Origin: Rhodoferax ferrireducens
GTDB taxonomy: Bacteria; Pseudomonadota; Gammaproteobacteria; Burkholderiales; Burkholderiaceae_C
Reading direction: 5' to 3'
DNA: 64,000 bases
NCBI RefSeq assembly: GCF_003347515.1
Contig: NZ_QEII01000312.1
Coordinates: forward strand, 1-64,000
The translations under genes and the position numbers were made by a program. Positions 43,591-52,771 of this stretch are shown here, piece by piece (within the stretch, counting starts at the first letter, position 1; each line of letters starts with the position of its first letter). The notes under the pieces are model-generated. The model did no database searches. It saw only the letters and a program-made list of their open reading frames with translations, and was not told the DNA's origin.

Positions 43591-44331
43591 ATGGGAACCC
43601 TTTACCTTGTACGCCACGGCCAGGCTTCGTTTGGCGCCGACGACTATGACAACTTGAGCGCGCTGGGCCAGCAACAGAGCCGGCGTCTGGGTGAATATTT
43701 CCAGCAAAAAGGCCTGCGGTTTGACGCCGTGCTGACCGGCACCCTGCGCCGCCACCAGCAAACCTATGCCGGCATTCAGGTAGGCATGGGGGCAAGTTTC
43801 ACCGCCGGGCCGCCCCAAGGGGAAACAGCCCCCTCGGGGGGCAGCGCAGCACACGAAGTGGCAAGCGTGGGGGCACACTTACTCTGGCCGGGCCTGAATG
43901 AATACGACAGCGCGGCCGTGATTGCCGCCATCCACCCGCACACGCTGGACAAGCCCGACACACCGGAGCGCTACCGGCATCACTTTCGCCTGCTGCGCGA
44001 CGGCCTGACGCAGTGGATGAACGGCGTCGTCAGCCCCCAGGGCATGCCCAGCTACCGCGAATTCCAGCACGGAGTGACCAGCGCCCTGGACCACATCCGC
44101 AAACACTGCGAGGGCAATGTGCTGCTCGTCTCCAGCGGCGGACCGATCGCCACGGCCATCGGCCATGTGCTGGGCACCACGCCGGAGACCACCATCGAGC
44201 TCAATATGCGCATCCGCAACAGCGCCGTCACCGAGTTCGCCTTCAACCCGAAGCGTCACGTCTTGATGACTTTCAACACGCTGCCGCACCTGGATCATGC
44301 GGACCAGGCGAGCTGGATCAGCTACGCCTAA
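43591..44331 (+). CDS. Histidine phosphatase family protein (phosphoglycerate-mutase-like)
   Basis: This 246-residue protein begins with the catalytic motif LYLVRHGQASFG. The second catalytic histidine usually found near the C terminus lies in a segment that here reads LLVSSGGPIATAIGH, with Ser in its place, as in some broad-specificity members. Residues about 73-95 (AGPPQGETAPSGGSAAHEVASV) come from a short repeat inserted in frame just after GIQVGMGASF. The substrate is unknown. Confidence 0.85.
   Translation: MGTLYLVRHGQASFGADDYDNLSALGQQQSRRLGEYFQQKGLRFDAVLTGTLRRHQQTYAGIQVGMGASFTAGPPQGETAPSGGSAAHEVASVGAHLLWPGLNEYDSAAVIAAIHPHTLDKPDTPERYRHHFRLLRDGLTQWMNGVVSPQGMPSYREFQHGVTSALDHIRKHCEGNVLLVSSGGPIATAIGHVLGTTPETTIELNMRIRNSAVTEFAFNPKRHVLMTFNTLPHLDHADQASWISYA
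43808..43875 (+). repeat. GC-rich interspersed element, copy 1 (inside histidine phosphatase gene)
   Basis: It contains GCCCCCTCGGGGGGCAGCGC, then AGCACACG, A, AGTGGCAAGCGTGG. A second copy at 60943-61010 shares about 40 nearly identical bases and is read in the same frame. Confidence 0.85.
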
Positions 44332-44458
44332 GCTGATCCATAGGCCGCCGGGCCTGATAGCGCGCCCGTAGAATGTCCGATAAAACTATTTCATTTGTCG
44401 TTGGCATCCCGGCGCCCTCGCCCATGCGCGTGACGTGCCGGTCAAAGAGACTCATCCC

Positions 44459-46108
44459 GTGCGCACCAATCTACCGGTTACTCAACGCGAATACCCCTAC
44501 CCCTCGGGTCAGACGGTGGTCTCGACCACCGACCTGAAGGGCCGCATCACCCACTGCAACGAGGTCTTCATCCAGCTCAGCGGTTTCAGCAAGGAGGAAC
44601 TGCTGGGCCAGCCGCACAACCTGGTGCGCCACCCGGACGTGCCGGCCGAAGCCTTTCGCGACCTGTGGGACACCCTGGCGCAGGGCATGCCCTGGACCGG
44701 GGTCGTAAAAAACCGCCGCAAGAACGGCGATCACTACTGGGTGGTGGCCAATGTCACCCCCGTGATGGACGGCGACCAGACCGTGGCCTACCTGTCCGTG
44801 CGCACCGAGCCCACACGGGCGCAAATCCAGACCTTCGAGGCCTTGTTTGCCACCATGCGCGCCGAGCAAGCGGCCGGCGTGCTGGTGCACCGGCTGCAGC
44901 ACGGCGCATTGCACCAACACACCTGGCGCGGGCGAATCGGGCGCACGCTGTATCCGGGCGTCAATGCCCAGATCACCACCATGGCCCTGTTGATGGGCGC
45001 GATCGGTGTCGCTGCCGGCGTCCTGGCCGCCGGGGGTCTGGCAGCACTGTCGGCCACGGCTTTTATCGGTGCCGTCGCGGTGGTAACAGGCGCGAGCCTG
45101 CTCGGGGCCTGGCGCCTGCGCACCATGACGACCCAACCGCTGCAGCGCCTGCTGGATTTTGCCAACCGCATGGCGGCGGGCGACCTGACCAAAGGCCTGG
45201 ACAGCCAGCACAGCGGGCTGCTCGGCCGCATGGAGCGGGCCCTGAATCAGCTCAATGTCAACATCCGCTCCATCGTGAGTGACGCACGCACCGAAGTGGA
45301 TCGCATGGGCCATGCCACCAGCAACATTACCGCTGGCAGCCAGGAACTGGCCGTGCGCAGCTCTGCCCAGGCCGCCAGCCTGGAGGAGTCTGCCGCATCA
45401 ACCGCGCAGATCACCGGCACAGTGGGGCAAACCGCCGACGCGGCGCGCCAGGCGGCGCAGCTCGCCACGCAGGCGGCACAGGTCACCGAGCGCAGCGGCC
45501 AAGCAGTGCAGGCGGTGACGCAGACCATGCAGGCGATCAGTGAATCGTCGCAGCGCATTGGCGAGATCATCCAGGTGATTGAGGGCATCGCCTTTCAGAC
45601 CAACATCCTGGCCCTTAACGCGGCCGTGGAAGCGGCGCGCGCCGGTGAGCAGGGACGCGGTTTTGCGGTGGTGGCGTCCGAGGTGCGCAGTCTGGCGGGA
45701 CGCTCGGCCGCTGCGGCCAAGGAGATCAAGCAGCTGATCGAGGATTCGGCAGCCAAGGTTGAAGCCGGCTCCCGGCTCACCGACAACGCCCGCATCACCA
45801 TGGACGAGGCGGTCGGAACCGCGCGCCAGGTGAGCTCGCTGATTGCAGAAATCCATACCGCCACCGCCGAGCAAAGCCGGGGCATCGCGCAGATCAACGA
45901 GTCGCTGGCGCATATCGAGGGCCTGACACAAGAAAACACCACGCTGGTGAACGAGCTCTCCAGCTCGGCGACCGCGCTGGAACTTCAGTCACGCGGGGTG
46001 GCGGACGCGATGCGCGTGTTCCGCCTGAGCCGCCTGAGCCGCCATGATGCCGTGGACACGCCGGACGCGGTGGCGCTGCGCCGCGAGATGAAGCTGCTGC
46101 GGCCCTGA
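44459..46108 (+). CDS. PAS-containing methyl-accepting chemotaxis protein (Aer-like)
   Basis: This 549-residue receptor starts with a PAS domain (about 1-115: TTDLKGRITHCNEVFIQLSGFSKEEL, split by domain; NLVRHPDVPAEAFRDLW; GVVKNRRKNGDHYWV), like the redox/energy sensor Aer. A hydrophobic region near residues 175-225 forms membrane helices, then a HAMP-like segment and the signalling domain with EGIAFQTNILALNAAVEAAR. The GTG at 44459 gives the usual Aer-like N terminus (RTNLPVTQREYPYPSG); a GTG at 44435 is an alternative. The last 300 bases are duplicated at 56858-57140. Confidence 0.9.
   Translation: MRTNLPVTQREYPYPSGQTVVSTTDLKGRITHCNEVFIQLSGFSKEELLGQPHNLVRHPDVPAEAFRDLWDTLAQGMPWTGVVKNRRKNGDHYWVVANVTPVMDGDQTVAYLSVRTEPTRAQIQTFEALFATMRAEQAAGVLVHRLQHGALHQHTWRGRIGRTLYPGVNAQITTMALLMGAIGVAAGVLAAGGLAALSATAFIGAVAVVTGASLLGAWRLRTMTTQPLQRLLDFANRMAAGDLTKGLDSQHSGLLGRMERALNQLNVNIRSIVSDARTEVDRMGHATSNITAGSQELAVRSSAQAASLEESAASTAQITGTVGQTADAARQAAQLATQAAQVTERSGQAVQAVTQTMQAISESSQRIGEIIQVIEGIAFQTNILALNAAVEAARAGEQGRGFAVVASEVRSLAGRSAAAAKEIKQLIEDSAAKVEAGSRLTDNARITMDEAVGTARQVSSLIAEIHTATAEQSRGIAQINESLAHIEGLTQENTTLVNELSSSATALELQSRGVADAMRVFRLSRLSRHDAVDTPDAVALRREMKLLRP
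45812..46108 (+). repeat. Direct repeat 1: end of PAS chemoreceptor gene
   Basis: This stretch is closely similar to 56858-57140 on the same strand, with long identical runs such as GCTGGCGCATATCGAGGGCC. The two copies bracket about 10.7 kb. Confidence 0.85.
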
Positions 46109-46118
46109 GAAATTCACC

Positions 46119-46538
46119 TCATGTCAGTCCGCTGGCATCGAACAGCAAGACAAGGGCTTGCTCGCCTGTATTAGCCTGCAGGGCCAGGGCGCGCAAACCG
46201 CGCAGCCCGGTGCGTGCCGCCAGCAGCGGAGGCAAGGGATGGATGGCGCTGGCGGGCCAGCTGACCAGCTCAACCGGACTGCCAACGAGAACGTCTTGCC
46301 TGCCACCGGGCCGCTTGAACTGAAGGTACTGGCGCGGTGCCGTTGGCGTGGCCGATGCAGGGGGCGCAGTGGATGCAAAACCCAGCAGTGTCTCAATCGC
46401 GCAGCCCGTGGCCTGGGCTGGCGCGAGGCGGGAAGCGCCGACCCAGCGGGCTTCCAGGCCGACGCGCCAGCCGCCGGCCGAGAACAACACCAGGTCGAGC
46501 GTGTCGTGGATCGCCCCGGAATCCGCAGCCACGCTCAC
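46119..46538 (-). CDS. Short CheW-like protein at the end of the chemosensory operon
   Basis: This 139-residue protein begins with GTG and overlaps the cheW stop as GTGA. Segments such as LDLVLFSAGGWRVGLEARWV and PLPPLLAARTGLRGLRAL resemble a minimal CheW fold, but key CheW motifs are weak. Its position as last gene of a Wsp-like operon, where a second CheW (as WspD) is common, supports a role as an additional coupling protein. An unrelated function cannot be excluded. Confidence 0.55.
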   Translation of the reverse strand: MSVAADSGAIHDTLDLVLFSAGGWRVGLEARWVGASRLAPAQATGCAIETLLGFASTAPPASATPTAPRQYLQFKRPGGRQDVLVGSPVELVSWPASAIHPLPPLLAARTGLRGLRALALQANTGEQALVLLFDASGLT

Positions 46539-47050
46539 CCCAGCCCGCGCGCATAGTCGGCCAACATCTTGTCGAGGTCGAGCACGGTCACCGCGTGTTC
46601 CTGCAGACGCAGCACTCCGAGCACCAGCGCGCGCAGGTACTCCGGCAAGGTGGCGGGCGGCGGCTGGATGCTGCTTTGGGGCACGTCGACCACATCAATG
46701 ACGCGATCAACCCGAATGCCGCTGCGCATGCCGCCGCCGACCCCCAGCAGGATGGACGAGGCACGGCCGACCACACTGCTATCGGGCAAGTGCAGCATCT
46801 CATGCGGGCGGATCACCGATTCGATGTCACCCCGCACGTTGATGACGCCTTCAAGCGAGGGCGGGCAGCCCGGCAGGAAAAAGACATCGGCTTGCGCCAG
46901 GATCTCGCGGATGCGTTCGCCCTGAAACGCGAAGCGCTGGTCGCCCAGCTCGAAAACCACCAGCTTGACCACCGGCTCGTCCACATTGACGATGTCCTTC
47001 TGGGCTTCATGGCGCTGGGTCAGCACCTGATCGAGGGTCGTTTCACTCAT
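46535..47050 (-). CDS. cheW: CheW-type coupling protein
   Basis: This 171-residue protein links the chemoreceptor to the CheA kinase. It shows VVFELGDQRFAFQGERIREIL, CPPSLEGVINVRGDIESVI and RSGIRVDRVIDVVDV, all typical of CheW. The start at 47050 gives an ATGA overlap with the upstream diguanylate cyclase gene. The residues after about 165 are a short tail. Confidence 0.9.
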   Translation of the reverse strand: MSETTLDQVLTQRHEAQKDIVNVDEPVVKLVVFELGDQRFAFQGERIREILAQADVFFLPGCPPSLEGVINVRGDIESVIRPHEMLHLPDSSVVGRASSILLGVGGGMRSGIRVDRVIDVVDVPQSSIQPPPATLPEYLRALVLGVLRLQEHAVTVLDLDKMLADYARGLG

Positions 47051-48759
47051 TTTGTGTCTTGTGCCATCGAATGCGAATCCAGCACCACGCAATTGCGGCC
47101 GCTGCGCTTGGCTTCATAAAGTGCCTTGTCCGCCGCTTCACGCAGCAATTCGGCACGCCGGTGCCCGGCATAACTGGCAATGCCGGCGCTGAAAGTACAG
47201 GAAAAATTGCCATTGGCCGAATGGAACAGCACACGGCTGAAATCCTGCCGCAGATCCTCGATCAACCGGGTGGCGACATTGACCGGCACGTCTTGCAAAA
47301 TGACGGCAAATTCCTCGCCGCCATAACGGCCAACGACATCCGAGTTGCGCAAGCGTTGTTGCAGGATGCGCGCCAGTGCCTGGATGACCTGGTCACCCAC
47401 CGCATGGCCATGGGTGTCGTTGACCCGTTTGAAGTGGTCGATGTCGATCATGGCGAAGCACGGCGCACCGCCCCCACGCCCGGCATTGGCGACCGCGTTT
47501 TCCAGCAACTGGGTGGTGGTGGTGTGATTGAACAGCCCCGTCATACTGTCGCGGGCCATGAGCGAGCGCAGCGTGCGCATGCGCTCAGCGCGAATCACCA
47601 CAGCGGTAACCAGATCCTCGGGGATGACCGGCTTGGTCAGGAACCCTTCGGCACCGATGCGCATGGCAGAAAACTGCTTCTGGCGATCCGTTTCACTCGA
47701 CAGGTAAACGATGGGCAGGCTGACATAGTCCGGCACCTGGCGGATCAGCCGGGCCAGATCGCGACCGCTGCACTCCGGCATGTACATGTCCATCAACACC
47801 ATGTCGGGACGGAATTCCTGCAACACCTCCAGCACGCGCGAGGGCTCGCTAATCTGATGGGTCACCATGCCCGCTTCCTGCAGGATGATGCTGTGGTAAC
47901 TGGCGATCCCGGGCTCGTCGTCGATGAGCAGAATACGGTAGGGATCGGGCTGCTGCTGGGTCAGGGCGTCCAGTGCGGCGACCAGTTCGATGGCGCGTGC
48001 GGGCTTGTGGAAATAGGCCTCGCTGCCGGCCTGCACGGCGATGAGGCGCGCTGCGAAATCGTTGCGTGCGGACAGGAAGATCGCCGGCACGGCCTGGCCC
48101 GTCTCACGCCTGATGGCTTCCAGCACTTCGGCGCCCGCTCTGTCGCCTTGCGGAAAATGAATGTCCATGATCACCGCATCGGGCCGGCGTGCCAGCATGG
48201 CTTCATGCAGTTTCGGCGGTTCGGTGAAGCTGACAATCTCGTAGCCGAAGCAGCCGAGCTGGCTGGCCAGTTGTTCGAGTGGCAGTACTTCGTCATCGCA
48301 GACGTAAATGAGCCGGGCCCCCTTGCCCGTGAGGGTTTGACCGGCCGAAACGGGCAGCGTGAAGCCGGCGTCCGCACTGTCGGCATCGCTACCAAACAAG
48401 GAACCGGCCCCGGCAATACGCATCTGCACCCGGTCAAGACATTCGCCCAGCCGTTTCCGCCAATGAGGAGGTTCGGGCGCAAGAGGCTGCTTGAGCAATT
48501 CGGCCGCCAAATCTTCGCCCTCGGCAGCCGCAGCGCCCAGTTCGCGAAAACCAAAAGAACGGCCCGTGCCCTTCAGGCTGTGGAAGAAGCGGTGCAACTC
48601 AACCGCGGCGGCCTGATCGCCCGAATCAAGCTGGAGCCGATCAAACAGCGCATGGGCCCGTTCAATCCGCATCGGCAACTGCGCGACAAAGGTCGCTCGC
48701 AGCTTCGCGATCTTTTCGCGGGCGGAAAGAGGTTTCTCGGCAACCGTGTGGGTGTTCAT
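47047..48759 (-). CDS. Hpt-REC-REC-GGDEF response regulator/diguanylate cyclase
   Basis: This 570-residue protein has four modules. An Hpt domain (about 1-115) carries H60 in LHRFFHSLKGTGRSFGF. REC1 (about 148-265) has VCDDEV and AVIMDIHFPQ; REC2 (about 273-390) has LLIDDEPG and MVLMDMYMPE. The GGDEF domain (about 400-560) has an intact GRYGGEEF active site and an RNSD inhibitory site five residues before it. It should make cyclic di-GMP under control of the adjacent CheA, as WspR does, but with an unusual extra Hpt and second receiver. It is followed by cheW with ATGA overlap. Confidence 0.92.
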   Translation of the reverse strand: MNTHTVAEKPLSAREKIAKLRATFVAQLPMRIERAHALFDRLQLDSGDQAAAVELHRFFHSLKGTGRSFGFRELGAAAAEGEDLAAELLKQPLAPEPPHWRKRLGECLDRVQMRIAGAGSLFGSDADSADAGFTLPVSAGQTLTGKGARLIYVCDDEVLPLEQLASQLGCFGYEIVSFTEPPKLHEAMLARRPDAVIMDIHFPQGDRAGAEVLEAIRRETGQAVPAIFLSARNDFAARLIAVQAGSEAYFHKPARAIELVAALDALTQQQPDPYRILLIDDEPGIASYHSIILQEAGMVTHQISEPSRVLEVLQEFRPDMVLMDMYMPECSGRDLARLIRQVPDYVSLPIVYLSSETDRQKQFSAMRIGAEGFLTKPVIPEDLVTAVVIRAERMRTLRSLMARDSMTGLFNHTTTTQLLENAVANAGRGGGAPCFAMIDIDHFKRVNDTHGHAVGDQVIQALARILQQRLRNSDVVGRYGGEEFAVILQDVPVNVATRLIEDLRQDFSRVLFHSANGNFSCTFSAGIASYAGHRRAELLREAADKALYEAKRSGRNCVVLDSHSMAQDTK

Positions 48760-48774
48760 GTTGGGTTTACCTGG

Positions 48775-49143
48775 TCAGGCCTGGCCTCGGCGCACCAATA
48801 CTTCGGCCAGCGCCAGCGACAGGGATTCTTCGATACCGAAGTCCTTGAGCAGACAGGCATCAAGGCGCGGCTCGTGCGCCAGCAGACCCTCGGGCTCGTC
48901 ACCCGTCAGCAGGATGAAGGGCAGCGTGTTGCCCTGTTCGCGCAGTTCGCGAAACAGCTCAATGCCGCTGATCATCGGCATGTTCATGTCGCTGATGATC
49001 ATGTCGATGCCGTCATCGGCATTGAGCTGGGTCACGGCGTCCATGCCGTCCTCGGCCAGGAGCACCTCATGCCCCAGCCCTTCGAGCACCGCGCCGGTCA
49101 TTTCACCGGCCATGGCGTCGTCGTCTACCACCAGGATTCGCAT
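48775..49143 (-). CDS. Single-domain response regulator (CheY-like)
   Basis: This 122-residue REC domain starts MRILVVDDDAMAGEM and has the phospho-acceptor aspartate in MIISDMNMPMISG. The lysine near the end lies in CLLKDFGIEES, so the usual K-P is K-D. The ATG at 49143 follows a GGAAGAAAG-like site. It lies between the cheA and diguanylate cyclase genes and could act as a phosphate sink or relay for the hybrid kinase. Confidence 0.9.
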   Translation of the reverse strand: MRILVVDDDAMAGEMTGAVLEGLGHEVLLAEDGMDAVTQLNADDGIDMIISDMNMPMISGIELFRELREQGNTLPFILLTGDEPEGLLAHEPRLDACLLKDFGIEESLSLALAEVLVRRGQA

Positions 49144-49168
49144 ACTTTCTTCCTCATGTTCATGTGCA

Positions 49169-51325
49169 CTACCCCAGCAGGGCGCGCAAGGTGTCCACCA
49201 AACGATTTTGATCGAAGTCGCCTTTGACGATATAGGCATCCGCACCCACCTGCACGCCGCGCTGCTTGTCCTCTTCCTTTTCGCGCGACGTGATGATGAC
49301 GATGGGTGTGCTCAGGTATTTCTCTTCCTGCCGCAGCCGCGCGGTGAGCGAGAAGCCGTCCATATGGGGCATTTCCACGTCGGTCAGGATGGCATCGAAA
49401 TCACCGTCCATGGCTTTGCGCAAACCATCGAGGCCGTCCTCGGCCAGCGTGACCCGGTAGCCGTAGGCCTCCAGCACATCTTTCTCGATCTCGCGCGTGT
49501 TGAGCGAATCGTCCACTACCAGCACGTTGTATGGGCGCGCCACCGCAGGGGTCTCGTCCCCGGCACGCACGGCCGCATGGCGGATGCGGCGCGCCGCCTC
49601 CAGCAGCGCCGGGGCATGCAGCACGCCCACCAGCTCGTTCTTGCCGGTGGTGACCATGCCGGACACCATCGGCAGCTTGCGCAGATGCTCGGGCAGCGGT
49701 TTGATGACCATGTCGCGTTCATCGAGCAAGTCGTCCACCTGCACGGCGATTTTTTCGTTGCGCACGCGCAGCACCAGCAGCAGCATGTCTTTCGCGCGCG
49801 TGGCCGATACCGCATGCGGACGAGCCCTGTGGGCCGGAATATGCAGCAGTTCGGCCAGCGGCACCAGCGGCACGAATTCGTTGCGGATGATGACGGCCTT
49901 GCGTTCAGCCACCTTCAGTTGCGCCTCGTGCGGCACGCGCAGCAATTCGGCCACGTACTGCGCTGTGAAGCCAAACGGCAAGCCGTTCACCTCCACCAGC
50001 AGCACGCGCATCACGGCCAAGGACAAAGGCAGGCGCAGCGCGAAGGTGGTGCCCGCGCCGGGGCGGGTTTCGACGCTGACGCTGCCTTGCAGATCATCCA
50101 GAATGCATTGCTTGACGACATCCATGCCCACGCCACGGCCGGACAGGTCGGTGATGATGTTGTTGGTGGAAAAACCCGGCAAAAAAATCAGGTCAATGAC
50201 TTCCTGGTCGGCCATGGCTGCTGCCTTTTCCGCGCTGACAAAGCCCTTCTTGACGGCTTTGTCGCGCACGGCGGCAAGCGCAATGCCGCCACCGTCATCG
50301 CTCACCTCGATCACCACCCAGCCCCCATCCTGCCGCGCCGACAAGCTCAGCCGCCCTTGCGCCGCTTTGCCGGCGGCGGTGCGTTTCTCCGGGCTCTCCA
50401 GACCGTGGTCGATGCCATTGCGGATCAGGTGGATGATCGGGTCGGAGAGCTTGTCGATCATCTGGCGGTCGAGTTCGATTTCCGCACCGGTGACCACGCA
50501 TTCGACCTGCTTGCCGACCGAGCGGGCCAGTTCGCGCACCATGCGCGCGGCCGGCTCGAAGACGATGGCGAGCGGCAGCATGCGCATCAGCAAGGTCTTG
50601 TCGTGCAACTCGTCCATCAACACTTCCTGGGCCTGTACGTCGTCCTTCAATGTTTGGGCGAAACGGTGCAGGCTGGCTGCGGCGTGCGGGTCGGCAGCGC
50701 TATCGACCAACTCGCGTTCGATGCCGCGGACATCGACGAGACGCTGGCGCATGCGGGCGTGACTGGACACCACCTCGCCCATCAGCTTGATCAATTCGTC
50801 GAGTTTGCTCAGCCGGACACGAACTGTTTCAGCGGTCTTTAGTTTGACTTCGGGGGCAGGAACGGGAAGCGAGGCCACGGGTTTGATCGCCAGCGCAGGC
50901 GCAGGAACAGGCGCGGCCACCTCAGCGGCCTTGCCGAGGGCGGCCTGCGCAAGGGCCTCGCACAGCGACGCATCCGCTGGCGGCAGACTGGCACTGTCGG
51001 AGGTCTCCGCCAGTTTGTCCACCAAGGCGGCCAGCGCGTCGACCGCGCGGTAGAGCAATTGCCCCAGCAGCGGACTGAATTGCAATTGCCCTGCGCGCAG
51101 CGCCTCCATCACGTCCTCCAGCTTGTGCGCCGTCTCGGTGATGGGGCCGAGCTTGAGCATGCGCGAAGAGCCCTTGATGGTATGGGCCGAACGGAAGATG
51201 GCGTTGATGCTCTCCGGGTCCGCGCTGCCGGCTTCCAGCGCCGTCAAGCCACCGTGCAGCCGATGGATATGGTCGCGCGCTTCTTCGACGAAACGGATGA
51301 TGAATTTTTTGACATCGATGGCCAC
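49169..51325 (-). CDS. cheA: Hybrid chemotaxis kinase CheA-REC
   Basis: This 718-residue kinase contains an Hpt domain with H48 in FRSAHTIKGSSRMLKL, a Pro/Ala linker, dimerisation and ATP-binding domains (HLIRNGIDHGLE; VSDDGGGIA; DLSGRGVGMDVVKQ), a CheW-like domain, and a C-terminal receiver (VLVVDDSLNTREIEKDVL; ILTDVEMPHMDG). It lacks the P2 CheY-binding domain of classic CheA. The CheA-REC architecture is that of WspE-type alternative systems. cheR lies immediately upstream with a three-base gap. Confidence 0.93.
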   Translation of the reverse strand: MAIDVKKFIIRFVEEARDHIHRLHGGLTALEAGSADPESINAIFRSAHTIKGSSRMLKLGPITETAHKLEDVMEALRAGQLQFSPLLGQLLYRAVDALAALVDKLAETSDSASLPPADASLCEALAQAALGKAAEVAAPVPAPALAIKPVASLPVPAPEVKLKTAETVRVRLSKLDELIKLMGEVVSSHARMRQRLVDVRGIERELVDSAADPHAAASLHRFAQTLKDDVQAQEVLMDELHDKTLLMRMLPLAIVFEPAARMVRELARSVGKQVECVVTGAEIELDRQMIDKLSDPIIHLIRNGIDHGLESPEKRTAAGKAAQGRLSLSARQDGGWVVIEVSDDGGGIALAAVRDKAVKKGFVSAEKAAAMADQEVIDLIFLPGFSTNNIITDLSGRGVGMDVVKQCILDDLQGSVSVETRPGAGTTFALRLPLSLAVMRVLLVEVNGLPFGFTAQYVAELLRVPHEAQLKVAERKAVIIRNEFVPLVPLAELLHIPAHRARPHAVSATRAKDMLLLVLRVRNEKIAVQVDDLLDERDMVIKPLPEHLRKLPMVSGMVTTGKNELVGVLHAPALLEAARRIRHAAVRAGDETPAVARPYNVLVVDDSLNTREIEKDVLEAYGYRVTLAEDGLDGLRKAMDGDFDAILTDVEMPHMDGFSLTARLRQEEKYLSTPIVIITSREKEEDKQRGVQVGADAYIVKGDFDQNRLVDTLRALLG

Positions 51326-51328
51326 GGC

Positions 51329-52771
51329 TTATCCCTGCCCTGCCAAGGCCTTGGCGGCGGGCAACCTGGCGAGCTGGTGCTCGCAAAGAAAACGAATCTC
51401 GCCCGTCGGCAGGCCGAGCGGCACATACTGGATGCCGGTATCGGGCTCATTGCCGGCAAGAAGCTGGATCACAACGCGGTAGGCGCGGCGCGCCAGCTCA
51501 TTTGCGCCGTCGTTGCGGTACAGATCGGCCAGATAGTAATGGGCCGGCCAGCATTCAGGGCGCGCGTACGCGGCCTGCTTGAACCAACGAATCGCCGCCT
51601 CGGACTGCTGCTGCCACTTAGCGGCCAGCCCCAGCAGCACCAGCGCATCAATCGACCAGGCGTGTGTCGCCAGCACGCCGTGCACCAGCAATTCGGCGCC
51701 AGCAAAATCCTTGCGATTGATCAGCACATACGCTTTCAACAGCAGTACCTCGACGTTGCCGGGTTCGATGGCGAGCACGGCCTCCAGCAGGGGCAAGGCC
51801 TGGTCGTAGTACTTGTCACGCATCAATTGGCGAAGCGTATCGACATCGGCTCGCAGCGGTGCAGACGGAGGAAGCGGCTGGGAATTCGCCGGTGCGGACA
51901 TGGCCGCCATCGGCACGCTCCCGCCGCTCGACGGCGGTGGCGAGAGCGACACGGCGGGCACCGGTGGCTTGCCTTTGACGAAGTAGAACAGGCCGTCCTC
52001 TTCCACCAGCGGCAGGACACCCAGATCATTCGCCAGCGTCTCGGCCGCGCCTATCATCAGAACGCCCTCGTCCTTCATCAGGGAGACCAGGTTCTGTTGA
52101 ACGCGCTTGCGCGTCGGCGCATCGAAGTAAATCGAGACGTTGCGAAAAAATATGACATCGAAGTCACGCAAGGCCGGTGAAAAACTGCTGGCCAGCAAAT
52201 TGAGTTCGTGGAACGTGACCTGGTTTCTGACCGGTGCCTTGAGCACATGGCCCCAGCGGTCCTGATCGAAGTAACGGGCCCGCACCTCGTCCGGCACGCC
52301 ACGGAAGGAAAAGCGGGTGTAGCGGGCATGGCGTGCCTTGGCCAGCGCCACGCTGTCGATATCGCCGCCCGCAAATTCAAATAAGCGCGAGGCGCTCTCG
52401 CCATACCTGTCCATCAGGGCCATCACCAGCGAATACGGCTCCTCGCCCGACGAGCAGCCGGCGCTCAGGATGCGCACCGGTCCCAGGCCGCCACGGGCGG
52501 CGAGAAGGCGCGGCACCAAGCGCTCCACGAGCCAGCGGATTTGCTCGGATTCGCGAAAAAAGTAGGTCTCATTGATGGTCAAGCGATTCACCAATTCCTG
52601 AAACTCGGGCCCACTGTCATGGAGCCGTGCGAAATACTGGGCCGGCACGATCTCCAGCGCCCGGATGCGCTCGGCCAGCACCTGGACCAGATTAGCCTCG
52701 CCATTGCCCTCGAACAAGAGGCCGCACCGCGCCTTGACCAACTGCTTGACGCGGGCCAGATCAAGATTCAT
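51329..52771 (-). CDS. cheR: CheR methyltransferase with C-terminal TPR (WspC-like)
   Basis: This 480-residue protein methylates receptor glutamates. The N-terminal CheR part has RLTINETYFFRESEQI, the SAM motif ILSAGCSSGEEPYSL and IFFRNVSIYF (usually RNVLIYF). Residues from about 310 on form TPR repeats (YDQALPLLEAVLAIEPGNVEVL and following), as in WspC. It overlaps cheB by ATGA. Confidence 0.92.
   Translation of the reverse strand: MNLDLARVKQLVKARCGLLFEGNGEANLVQVLAERIRALEIVPAQYFARLHDSGPEFQELVNRLTINETYFFRESEQIRWLVERLVPRLLAARGGLGPVRILSAGCSSGEEPYSLVMALMDRYGESASRLFEFAGGDIDSVALAKARHARYTRFSFRGVPDEVRARYFDQDRWGHVLKAPVRNQVTFHELNLLASSFSPALRDFDVIFFRNVSIYFDAPTRKRVQQNLVSLMKDEGVLMIGAAETLANDLGVLPLVEEDGLFYFVKGKPPVPAVSLSPPPSSGGSVPMAAMSAPANSQPLPPSAPLRADVDTLRQLMRDKYYDQALPLLEAVLAIEPGNVEVLLLKAYVLINRKDFAGAELLVHGVLATHAWSIDALVLLGLAAKWQQQSEAAIRWFKQAAYARPECWPAHYYLADLYRNDGANELARRAYRVVIQLLAGNEPDTGIQYVPLGLPTGEIRFLCEHQLARLPAAKALAGQG

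Noticed and set aside
44345..44356. Short GGCC-type hairpin after the histidine phosphatase gene
   Set aside because: Five-base stem with no T-run; not convincing as a terminator.
44357..44383. Sigma-28-like promoter before the PAS chemoreceptor gene
   Set aside because: TCCGATAA fits the -10, but no TAAA-like -35 lies at a suitable distance.
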